NCBI GenBank assembly: GCA_944990035.1
Contig: CALYLX010000055.1
Coordinates: 62,001 to 126,000 of the forward strand
Origin: Clitopilus passeckerianus
Taxonomy: Eukaryota > Basidiomycota > Agaricomycetes > Agaricales > Entolomataceae
Length of the DNA stretch: 64,000 bases
Direction of reading: 5' to 3'
Under the pieces are notes generated by a model. It was not told the origin of the DNA. It did not search any database and saw nothing but the letters and a program-made list of their open reading frames with translations. Each line of letters opens with the position of its first letter. Within the stretch, counting starts at the first letter, position 1. Below are positions 32,728-43,983 of the stretch, piece after piece. The position numbers were made by a program, and so were the translations under genes.

Positions 32728-35685
32728 ATGAACAAAGGTGAGTTTGAAGTCAACTTTGGTGCTTCGTTCCTGATTATTATTGTCAGAACGAAGCCAGAAG
32801 CTTGATGACGATGCGTGTGATAAATTATGGGAGGTCTACCTTAACGAGGCAGGGAGATATGATGAAGGCCTGGTGAAGAGCTGGAAAGAGGATATGGATG
32901 TTACTTTGGTCTTTGTTGAGCAACTCCTTCACACTGTTTTGAACTGTGCTGACACTGTATCTAGTCAGGTCTTTACTCTGCCGTCTTGACCGCGTTTGTC
33001 ATTGAGAGCTACAAGAATCTACAACCAGATCCAGCGGAACAGTCTGTCGCTCTCCTGCTATATATATCCGGACAGGTCGCGCTTTCACAGAATGTGACCT
33101 CTCCTGAGGGTCCTGCAGCAAAACTGGAAGGCTTCACCACGCCCCCTCCAGCAATCGCGTGCAATATCTTATGGTTTCTCAGCCTGAGCTTAGCACTCTG
33201 TTGTGCATTTCTGGCCACTTTTGTTCAGCAATGGGCTCGACATTTTCTGCATAGGACTACGGTTCTACGATCCCCTACCGCTCAGGCTAACCTTTTTTCC
33301 TTCCTGTATTTCGGTCTCAAGGATTTTGGCATGCATACAATCGTTGAGATAATTCCCTCCCTCCTTCACCTCTCGCTCTTTTCCTTTTTTGCCGGCCTCG
33401 TTGCGTTTCTGACTGACGTCAACCTCGCTGTTCGATGGCTCATTGTGGCAACATTGATCATGATTACCTATGTGTACTTGGGATTCACGATTATGCCCGT
33501 CATCGCTCTCAATTCCCCGTACCAAACACCACTTTCTCCTCTCGCTTGGAGAGTTTGGCGGTCCATAAAGTGGCTTGCCGAGATTTTGAGATCCCTGTAC
33601 TCGCAATCTATCCTCTCGCCCCACAAAGCCTCGCAGACCGGCATCATCCTACCAGTCACGAACCATTCACCCTCGCTCGCGGGTGCAATGATCACCGCAA
33701 GCCTTCACAATACGTCTAGGAGGGAGCGGTCATCACTCGTTTGGACGCTGAGATCCCTGAATAGCGATGCTGACCTATTGCCCTTTGTGGAGGCACTTCC
33801 CGACGTGATTTATGCGCACAACCATGGCTTGCGCACCCGTAACTTCTATCTGCTCAAGCCAATACTTGAGACTATGGATCCCGAGGCAGACATTATCTCA
33901 CGAATTACCTCGCTCATGCAGGGTTCCAACAACGCGTGGCTTACGGACAACCATCGTGAACGATGCCGCATTGCATGTCCGAAAGCCTTATGGACGCTTG
34001 CCTATATGTTTATCCATCACCCGGATGGATTCTGCCTAAGAAAAACGGGTCGGCTGTCCTGGTTTTCTTTCGAAATATTGGATGTCCTCGAGATGGAAAG
34101 ACCGGCCATGGACAAACGATATTCCATTCCCGCGGCTGCGCTTATTGCTTTCAACACGCTGTCATGTGCTAAACTCGTCCTGCAGTCTTTCCTACGAAGC
34201 TCTTCCGCAACTCCCTCAATATTCCCAATCCCGTATGATGAGTTACGCGGGTTCTTCCGACGTAACCTCCTTCCAAACCGGCTTCAACGGAATGGCTCCA
34301 TTCTGGACCTCCAACCGGGCGGTATTGTCGAGTACGAGACAGCATCCGCATTGGCAGATGTGTGCGATTACGTTCAAGCCTGCATACTCCCAGACTTTCT
34401 CATAAATTCAGTCACTTCCCCATCCCACCTATTAACCCCAACGCATCTCGCCATGAAAGGGCATGCTCTAGCACGAGCAAGCTTTGATGCGACAGCAATC
34501 TTCCGAGAGCTTCTCTCTCACCTAAAAAGATGCCACCCCAACGTCAAGACCACCAACATTCACATGGATCCTCAGTCATCCAAAATGGAGCTACATCTTG
34601 ACAGCGTTTTCCAGGCTTCTCTGGATCTCTGCACGGGACACGCCGCCCTTCTTGCATCAGATTACATTGCTAGAAGGGTGGAACTGAACGGTAACGAACT
34701 CACGGTGACTCGTAACATCTGGGATACACAATGGTCAAAAATTCGGAACTTCTTGCAAGCCGTTGATCAGTACGGCCCTCAACATAGAAGTTGCACAGCA
34801 GCACTCAGAGAAATCCTCTTTTCCTCTGTCGTACCACGATTTGCACCAGCTCCAGTTATAGATGCCCGAACCGACCCCCTTCCGCTTTGGCACAGCATTC
34901 TTTCGAAGTTGGGAGCGGAAGGGGCAAGCAACCCTAGAGCCTCCGGCTCAGCCAGGCATACTGCAAGTCTTAGTCTCATGATTAAATCCATGATCCTCAG
35001 TTATGCCGACATGGATAGGATCTACATGAGAGACTTCGACCTTTACGAATTCATTGTCTCGGAGGTCGACCAGGATATCTACGACACTCGCACGCCAGAC
35101 ACCGTTGCTTCAAAGAAGCATTGGGTTAGGTCAGCGTTTGCTATTCTCGTCGTACAGCTTCTCGAAGCCTTGGATGGCGATGATCAAGATTCCATCATTG
35201 AAACACAGGAAACCCTCCGATATTTGAACCAATGTTATGGGCATAATATGATGTGCGCAGCTTACCATGTACAGCCTAACATTGCTTCACGAATCGCGAC
35301 CCAAACAAGACGATGTTGCGAGCTCTGGCAAAAGAGTCCATCGCCCGTACTCCTCACTATCCTTGAATCGATCTGGCAAATGTGGCAGCCTTATAAGTCC
35401 ACAAACACATGGACGTCCATTTCATTTTCAGATGGAGGGGCAGACGTTACCCAAGCTATCACCCGTGATTTGGCTGCTGCTGCGAATGCGATTCAGGCAG
35501 CTAGAGTTGATGTTGAAAAAATGACGGAGTCTAGGCAAGGTTCGGAAACCCTGTTGAAGTACGAAGGGCTACGCGTATTTAAATGGCCGGATCACTTAGT
35601 CTCTCACCTGGATCGTACCAGGGTTTTCTGGGAGCAGAAATTCCCGTGCATTATTCCACTTCCTCCTCCTTTAGGGCCCTTGTAG
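32728..35685 (+). CDS. DUF6535-type transmembrane protein
   Basis: Exons 32728-32737, 32787-32914, 32965-35685; 952 residues. The start MNKERSQKL leads to the family signature LVKSWKEDMDVTLVF then GLYSAVLTAFVIESYKNLQP, the hallmark of the basidiomycete DUF6535 domain. Three or four hydrophobic spans follow (about residues 120-260), including AIACNILWFLSLSLALCCAF and the LSLFSFFAGLVAFL run. The remaining 700 residues are a soluble, helical-looking region with no motif I recognise. The function of the family is unknown; it is greatly expanded in mushroom genomes. The two upstream introns are set by frame continuity. No neighbour suggests a role. Confidence 0.88.
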
Positions 35686-35800
35686 TCAGAGTTCACAATA
35701 TATATTTATGATGGATACAAAGATACGATACTACCGACATTCCTTATACATATTTAACCCAACTTGTGCGAGCCAAAATAACACAATAGTCCCAACACAA

Positions 35801-37389
35801 TCAAACAAGGTTCTCTCCTTTGATTTCCTTCTGCTCACTCATAAGAGCCTCAGCCTCATCCGTTCCCTTTGCCTCTGCCTCTTGGGAGCTATCGCAAGCA
35901 ACCAATGTCTCAGAGGCCACAACCAAGAACGTTGGCCCAGCGGACTCCGGAGTATCTTTGACGTGACGGCTGCCCATATCAAGGAGGATTCGAATGTGTA
36001 CGAAGATGTACGTCAACGCGGGTTGTATGCCCTGCAGAATAATCGGTCGTAAACGCTTTGTAAACCTGAGCTTCTTAAACGTCGCATGCTTACCATAGTG
36101 AGATAAAAGCCGTGTTGAATAGCAGGGAAGTTATGTATGAGACGCTCCCCAGCAAGGCCTGAGGTAATGCTGAACACGAAAGTGCTGTACAGAACCTGTC
36201 CGAGGTCATGTGTTAGCACCGTGTTACTCCTGAGAAATCAGGCGTGCATTAACTCACCTGGTGGATAGCAATCCAGAACGCCCAGCCGAACTCCATATTA
36301 GCAGCATTAAGGGAGATCTCGTTGACTTTGTCCTTATGCTGCTCGCTCTCAACAAGGATAGGGCCTTTCAGCATCGTTCTCCAGCGCCTACAATTTCAAG
36401 AATAAGCAAAACTGGCAATGAGAGGGGGGGGCATGGTGCTTACCGCAGCTTGAGTGCAATCCTGCCCATTAACAAGAAGTTCAAGAGGGCAGAGAGAGCG
36501 GAAGGAAGCGCCGAAGACGTTGAGGTTCGGTTATGGAACGCAACGACAGATCCTACGAAACCGCCTCGTCAATATGCCCAAGACACTAGGTCATCGTGAC
36601 GCCCACCTATGATTTGATTCAGTACAATCAAGATAAACATTGTGCCCCATCGTGGCTTCCTGAATATTCCTCTGAATCGCTTCAGGATCAGATAATCGCT
36701 CAGTGCCACCTGAGAAATGGGTGGGTTAAGGAAATTCTGTTATAGTTGACGTCGGGCTTACCAGAATCACTTCGGTGATTGTTCGGGCTATCAACAGCTT
36801 TTCTGGTGATCCCAAGGGCTGTCCTGTCGGTGTGCAATTGTATTGTCGAGTATTACCATCCGACTCTGCAGATTCAGACGTCTTGCATCTCTTCATACGA
36901 GAAGCAACATAGGCGAACTGGACAAGGCAGAATGCCGAGAGCGTGAGAAGACTTAGAAGGGAGACCGAGAGGGAGGTGCGGGAAATGTGGTCGCTCTTCT
37001 TGAATGCTCTGTTGAGGCAAGGACGATGACAAGTCAGCAGGGATGAAAACAGTGGAAACCCAGGATGGCATACGCGCGTGTACGAATCGCCAAGAAAAAA
37101 AGAATGTAAATGGATCCTAAATATTCCGGCGTTAGAGGTTGAGAGCTTCGACTCTGGACATAGCAACCCAAATTTGCTCACCAAAAGTAAGTATGGATGT
37201 AAGAAAGATGGTAACATCAATAAATGAGAAAGCAAGTTGTAGATCGTCTATGCGTTCGACATAGGGTAGGATATACATCGTGGTGGTAATGGGAGAAGAG
37301 TCGACTTCACACCTTTCGTTTATACCAGGCCACATCCAGACATCAATGTAATCAGGCACGGGGTTTGTCTGGGTTTGTTCGCCATTCAA
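35801..37389 (-). CDS. Polytopic membrane protein of unknown function (about 7 TM)
   Basis: Minus-strand exons 5' to 3': about 37389-37182, 37116-37074, 37008-36762, 36709-36607, 36552-36444, 36387-36258, 36195-36094, 36031-35801. Hydrophobic spans include the LQLAFSFIDVTIFLTSILTF stretch, one ending FCLVQFAY, one around ITEVILVALSDY, TMFILIVLNQII, ALLNFLLMGRIAL, FGWAFWIAI with YSTFVFSITS, and ALTYIFVHIRIL. The tail (about 60 residues) is acidic and hydrophilic. This looks like one of the seven-TM-like families common in Agaricomycetes, but I cannot name it. The true start is uncertain: the frame is open upstream of 37389 without an ATG, and an internal Met in VWMWPG is another candidate. The stop TGA is at 35803-35801. 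Confidence 0.7.
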
Positions 37390-37558
37390 GCCGACAGATA
37401 CGGCGTATGAGGATTGCGAATGCTTCCGTCCTACGAAACGGGGATAAAGGCGGGCGCATCACGTTCAATCAACTGCGCAGTGACTCCTGATCAAAGCTTT
37501 CCATTTTCGGCACATTTATGAGACAAAAATAGATCTACTATCATCGGGTATTCCCATG

Positions 37559-40500
37559 TCAGCAATCAGCCAGATAGCCCGTAGAGATAAAGTCCAGATC
37601 GAATATTTCGGCGCCATCCAGATCCTCAGGTGTACTGCCTTGCATCGACGTTTCAACAACAGTCGTATGGGAAATGTTGTCGGTCACCCTTCCCAGCACA
37701 ATAAAACATCCTCCGTGATCTTCATAATGCCAGCCCTCGTCGCTGAGTGCATCTTCAACAGCAGGCTTCACTTTCGGGACTTTGTTTGCGGAGTGCACCC
37801 CACGACCTGTTACCAATTTGAGAGGTTGGACTAGAGGAAAATCTTTAGAAACAGGGTTGAAGTAGGGCGTGTTATAAAGCTTACATGGAATGTTACGTGC
37901 TTCGCAACTGCTGTATTCTTCTTCAAGGATTTCCAGCACTATGTATTGCGCTTCTTCTGCCATGACTCCGTGAAAGTCAAAGGTAACGAAACCAGAATAT
38001 TCAAACAGCCTTTTGCGTAACGGGAGAATAAGTCAGCGGGAGGCTAGGTGTGAGCTAACATGCCGACTTACCGAGTCCCTTTCACATAGGCTCGGGCTGC
38101 GTTGTAGATCGATGTTTTGGCTTTCTCCCAACGGACGTGCCAATGTGCCTGTAGAGTGTTAAGAAGTAGGAAGTAAGGCGTACAATAATCAGCATCATGG
38201 TGTGACGTAGAACGAAAGAGAACGTACTCCAACCGCTATACCGACCTTCCCACTCTTCTTAGGAGTCCTCTGTCGCTCTTCTTGAAGCTCACGCAGCTCC
38301 TTGGTCCTCTCGAAATAATCGCACCTGAGCTTCCTCAGCCTATCCCTCTCCTCGTACACATACCCGCTCAATCCATCACTTGGGCTGGGTAGGATATCAG
38401 AAGGTTCCTCTCGTTCGCCTTCCTTTGCATATGCAGGAATGAATGAAGCCAGCGGATGAGACGAAGCACTCGATCTTCTTCTCTTCGACTGTTTCCCCGG
38501 GCTGAGAGGCGACTTCGGTGGAAGCGGAATCGCTGGTGGCTGGTCAGGTAGTACTCTTGAACGAGGTGCAACGTCCGGCCATGATGGCGGGGACGCTACC
38601 AGGGTGTCCTCATCACTGAAGGGAGAGGGCGGACTCTGTAACCAGGAGCGGTTCAACCAGATGGAATCATCCAAGACTTCTTCGAGTTCGTAAAAGTCCA
38701 AAGAAGGACTGGTGTTGATCTCGTCTGTGTATGCAGGAATGAAAGGAGACAGGGGATGAGATGTGCTGGAACTTGAGTTCCTCCTCCTTGCAGATTTCGG
38801 CTTGGTTCTCAATGTGGGAGGTTCTGGAATCGGAGGTGGACCACTTGGTAGTACTGGCCTTAACCTAGTGGGAATATCGTTGGCCGACGAAGGAGGAGTA
38901 GACCACTCTGCATCGTCCTCAAACGAGAGAGAAAACGGGGCGAGACTTGTGGGACTAGAGGACGAGGCAGTTTCGCTTAAATTTGCAGCGATAGGGGTAC
39001 ACAGAACCTCGTTGGGTCCAGGCTTGGCCCCAGAGCGCTTCTTCGAACGTTTTGAGGACCTTGGATTATGACTTTTCAATGATGGAGGGGGAGGAGTCGA
39101 AGGGGGCTGGCTCGGCAGCACTGGTTGCAGTCGTTGTGGTACATTGACGGCGGGAGGCAGTAGTGCTTCTTCTTCATTAATCAGAGGCAAAGTCAACGAT
39201 CTAAAGGAACCATGTCGGGCATTGGCACTTCTTGGAGAAGGTTCGTGGAAAGAGCCGAATTTTAATTCGGTGGATCTTGGATTGTTCGCTGTAAAGCCGG
39301 GAATAAACAATGCCAAATCGCGTTGGGTTCCGAATTCTGGCTTCTTGTGGGTTTGTTTCTCCGCTTTATTCTTGTGATTCTTCTTGAGCGACGGAGGTAA
39401 TGGACTTGGTGGAGGCTCTTTTGGCAAAACCTGTCTGAGGCTTGGAGGAAGAGAGGGGAACGATGGTGGTCCTCTAACCCATTCAGCCTTTAGCAAATCG
39501 TCTCCGAGCGATTGAGGCAGCGATGGAGGCTCATGATATTGCCTGACTTTGCTGTCGCTGTGATATTCTGGAACTGACGAAGGGGCGAGATCTGGTTGAT
39601 CCTTCTTGCCTTTCTGTGTCTTCCGTTGCTGGCCCTGTGGTTTGCTCTTGGAAGATGTCGGCGGCGGCGCGATCGATGGAGGGCCAGTCGGTAAGGTGGA
39701 CCTCATATGTAAAGGAATTGGTTGTCGTTTCTCTTGTGCTAGTTCCTCGTCGTCGTCGTCAAAAGGCCAATAATCATAAGGATCACTGTGTAATGGCAAG
39801 GGTAGATTCGGCTCGACCTGTTTGGGAGCAGCTTTACTCTTTTCCTTTCGATTCGGAGTATCTTTCCTTTTATCCTTGGAGGGTGGTGGCGGAATGGACG
39901 GGGGTTGTGAGGGCAAGGCTGGCTTCAACCTCGATGGAAGGGGGTCTACTTCGTCCAATGAAGGCCATACTTCGTTATCCCAGTCGGTGACGCCACAGTG
40001 AACGTGTTCACGTTCCTTAGGCTCAATCAGGTCCGTGATATTGCCAGAACTAGCACCATTTGCATCTCTTGCATACGCTGGTATGAAGTCTGCGATAAGT
40101 CCTTTATCTTTCGATGCTTTCTTCCCCTTTGATCCACTAGATGGAGCCTTCTTTGACGGAGGTGGCGAAGGGATAGGTGGCGGTTCGCGCGGTAGCGTCT
40201 GCTTCTGTTTCATGGCAACCAAATCCTGCCTATGGGATGTTGAAAGCGCGGAGGATGGTCCAATATCTGCGATAAGGGATACGTTATCGTTGACGCCACA
40301 CTCCTCCCTCTTCAACCCATCGAGTGCTGGAAAACCTGGAATAGTGGGTGATGGGATGGACAGGGAGGAGCTTCTGGCCCAGGATTTTGCTCTCGGAATG
40401 ACTTCTTTAATAGTCGGGCTGGTTTCAAATGAATTGGGGACGATTCGAGTAGCAGAACCCTGAGCCGGTTGGCGATGAAAGAGGTCGCTTAAAGAGAACG

Positions 40501-40588
40501 TCGTAATTTTGCCGGCTCCTTTGTTTTTTCGGCCAGATTTTTTGCCGTTGGGAGAGATTGTAGTCAATAACGCGTTATTAAAAGCCAT
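37559..40588 (-). CDS. Second Smr-domain protein with proline-rich repeat array (SMR2)
   Basis: Minus-strand exons 40588-38228, 38148-38072, 38009-37885, 37830-37559; 944 residues. The C-terminus holds a DUF1771-type helix (about 745-812, LRKLRCDYFERTKELREL then AHWHVRWEKAK) and an Smr domain with FDFHG (D824, H826) and TGRGVHS (862-868), followed by about 45 extra residues. The large first exon contains about seven Pro-rich units of the type VLPSQPPSTPPPPS, and five FIPAY-type motifs (for example ADFIPAYARDANG, SPFIPAYTDEIN, ASFIPAYAKEGE). SMR1 has one unit of each, plus a related TTFTLGDIRHRQ against TTFSLSDLFHRQ. The Smr domain suggests RNA or DNA nuclease activity; this is family knowledge only. 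The repeat region is probably disordered. The start is the first ATG of the frame. Confidence 0.87.
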
Positions 40589-40778
40589 TTGTGAATCGTT
40601 TGGATTGAGTTCTCTGTGAAGAACGCGACGGTATTGTGCAAAGACTGATGTTGACGCGCCCTCTATTACGGCCACGTGCTTATTGCACCTTGATTACTGC
40701 GGGTGTACAGCCACACGTTGCCTGCACTTCACGCTCATCTAACCGTTCCGTTCCCTACCTCTATTCGCCGCTAAAAGG

Positions 40779-41290
40779 ATGCTGTTTTATGCTTCGATAG
40801 CAGCTGCATTCTGCGCGGTGCTGTTCGCCTGTAAGTACTTGCGTGTTGTGCTTAAGCCAAGACTAATTGTGTCCAATAATGTCAGTTTATCGCTACCGCA
40901 CAACTGGCACCATTCTGCCCCACTTCCAACTTCCGTCATCCATTTCATCTCGCTTCCCTTCACTTCAGCATTATACGCCACTCTCAACATTCTCGGACCA
41001 AGCGGCAGCTGGATTCACAAGCTCCAATTTCGATATTGAGGCAGCAAATATTGAAGGGGGTGATTCTCGGACTGGATTGGATGAAGCCGGCCTTAGAGAA
41101 GTTGAGGAGATTATGAGGAGGGAGAGGGTAACGTACGTCATTTCATGTTGACATCTCTTTCTTGCATTGACTGACACCCCTTCTTAGGTTTGACCAAGCC
41201 CGGTTGATCAGGCAGAATCGAATCCTTGCTGCTAATGGAATCGACCCCAGTGGCATGCCTCTGGATTCAAAGGCTATTACTCGACTTTAG
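40779..41290 (+). CDS. Small conserved single-span membrane protein, unknown function
   Basis: Exons 40779-40830, 40886-41132, 41188-41290; 133 residues. The N-terminus (FYASIAAAFCAVLFA) is a signal anchor. The C-terminal third, REVEEIMRRERVTFDQARLI then ANGIDPSGMPLDSKAITRL, looks like a short motif conserved in fungal proteins of unknown function. It diverges from SMR2, with about 190 bp between the two starts, so the two may share a promoter region. Confidence 0.78.
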
Positions 41291-43983
41291 CCTTGGGCTT
41301 CTTTTCTTGCATATTTGCGGCGCTCTATTTAACAGTCTGAGATTTCTTCGTATGCATCACCATTTCGACGTGCAAGGTCTTCAATCAAGGACTCCTTTTC
41401 GTCATTCACACTATATCACACTCCTTAATACCCTATTCGTTTCGTAGCTTGGTTGCTTCCACTCTGGGCCTACCCGCTGCTTTATCGTTGTACCCGCATA
41501 TCTTTGTACTGCTATTACCGGATTGGAATCGTACTACGGATTCTATATCTCCGATCCCTCCCTGGGTGTAAGATTTCACCAATTAAGTCTCACCGGTGAG
41601 TTCTGGCCATACTTATCGTCTTTCTGCTAGTTCCCACCCTGGTCAAACTTCAAAGGTATGTGCGCATTCACTGTTCCAAGGCCCACGCTAAAGGTGTTGT
41701 TCGACAGTTTACCCTCTCAAAAGCCAGCTGCATACCACAAAGTTGATCTTCGACATTCTATGTACCTACAAGAAGTCCACCAACCTTAGCTCTCCTAATA
41801 CCCCGCAAAAGCCGGGGCCGGTTCCACGTTGCGATTCGGTCGTCAACCCGGAGCCCGACGGTTTGATCAAATCCACTGGCTTCTTCAAGTTCCATCGCTT
41901 TCTGCCCTCGGGGAATCTTTATCGCGCAATGTTAGAGTGCGGGCGTTCAGCATGGATTGCTGACATGAATGCCTAATGTACCGGTGAGGTGCACCGCTAT
42001 TCTGAACAGCCGACCCAGCTTCCATTAAGGTACGCGTTGCCTCTGTGGTGGTGTACACATTGTTCTTGACTGACGCGTGAATGGAACAGGTGATGGCCTC
42101 CGTCCATATGCCTTCCGTTAGGTGATCGGCCGAAGACAACTTCGAGCATATCCTCTATCTCTCGACGCTTTTGTACTGCGGCTCCGATAGGCAGAAACGG
42201 CACGATTGGAAATGCATAGAACAAGAAGACGCGAGCTTATCTCTTCCCTACAGGCCTAGGCCTACGAGTACGTCACTACAACAGATTAGGCCTGCCGATT
42301 GCTCATTCCGCTCTCTAGCGCTGGCATGGCCATGATTGCTTGACCAAGGGATTGAGGCCCACATGGCCACGAATTCATTTCCCACTTGTGGGAGTCTGAC
42401 TTCAGCTGCAGCAGCGGTGCCAATGTCCTATGATTGGCTGCACATTGTGATCGACCCCGACTGCAGAAAGCCACATTGTACTCTTGAGCAAGGTGTTATG
42501 TGCCGTCGGCTACGGGCCGTGTTTTACTGGTGGAAAGACGTATGAGTCCAGTACACGCTTGACGGTGTCCTATTCCATCTGGTTATACCCTGTTATGCCG
42601 ATGTTCAACGTGGAATGCTCTTTGAAGTTGCTATCTATCCTTCCGATTCGGTAAGTTCTTCTGGCGAACCTCACGGATTGAACAATCGCTAATAGTCATC
42701 ATTCACAGAGATAGTAGAGTTAGCTCGAGTCAGGTATCTATTCTTGTCACTCGTCGAAAGCAGACTCAACACTCGGCACGACCACCGAGAATACAATCAT
42801 ACTGTCCCAACACACCTGCGACCTTTTCGTGTTGATTTCCACCTCACTCCGGCACCTCTTCGGGGGTTACGGGCATAAGCTTCTGCACTTATACCCTTAT
42901 CCGCTTCGCAAATCCTTGGAAACCCCTGTTCCTCGGCGGGAAAGTGATCAAATTGGGCAGATGGGTCGAAGTTGCTCGACACGTGATCGCACTCACCTCA
43001 TGGGATGCATCACCAAGTGATCCAACTGTCTTCCCTTGCAACCTACTTTTGGTCTGCAGCAATATGGATAGCTGAGCACAGAGACAGGTATGCATATTCG
43101 TTGCGATTTGTATGTCTGTTTTCCCATCTCACCACATGTACTCAGATTGAATGGAAGAATACCGAATTGCATATGTTCATGCGTCCTACTATCAACCCAA
43201 TTCACTCAGGTCTCTAATCCCAGCCATCCGCTACGCGAGACTAAGGCAGCACCAGCAGCTTGTTTGACGACGCCGTTGCCACCGACTCCACTCAACTGGT
43301 GAACGTTGTTGGTCGCATATGGAGGATTGGCTTCATCGGGAGGCTACACCGTATCAGACATTGTCGCAAAACCTCGGAACGACCTTGCCCATTGTCAAGC
43401 TCCATCCATTTTTGGCTATCGCGCATCATGATACCATACTCGACGTGTCGCGTGGGCGCACTTGCTTCGTTGGCCCCGTACATCATATCCACCATTTCAA
43501 CGATGTGACGGCATATGTATCTCTCAGACTTTCCGCACCTTACACTGTCAATGACCTCGCTTGCCGATAAAGGCCATACACTTTTCGGTCTCCGCTCCAC
43601 GCTCGTCCATGTCGTGGCATGTCCTTCCACGTTTTTGGGCGATCAGTTGCGCTAAACCATACAATCCCAGTATGTCCGACCATGCCTCTCCTCCGTCACG
43701 GTTCCTTCGTCCACCCGCCCATTTTGAAAACGCGTGCCGCCTGCTATACCGGGTGACGAGGTTCCATATGGATGCATACCACTCTAAACTGCCGGGACGA
43801 TAGCCTCCTACTTTTCAGATAGCTTTCGGGCATGCAGAAGCTTTCCCATATGCCAGAACAGGAAACCTGGAGGAGTACAAAAGGCAGAGGGTAACCGAGC
43901 AGTTTCAGTGGTCTCTTCTCTGCAGAAGCCTCCGCCAGACCTCTACGGTTACCTCCTCGGCTTCCTTCGTTCCATCTTCAAAA
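41291..43983. other. Long gene-poor region
   Basis: 2.7 kb with many short frames on both strands, none longer than about 112 codons and none resembling a family I know. Scattered GT/AG pairs could hide a degraded multi-exon gene, but I cannot support one. The last 200 bp precede the chitinase ATG. Confidence 0.45.

Noticed and set aside
39144..40463. Plus-strand frames of up to 142 codons opposite SMR2
   Set aside because: Antisense shadows of the SMR2 repeat region.
41450..41640. Hydrophobic frames suggesting a membrane protein gene
   Set aside because: No start, no conserved motif and no consistent exon chain could be built.
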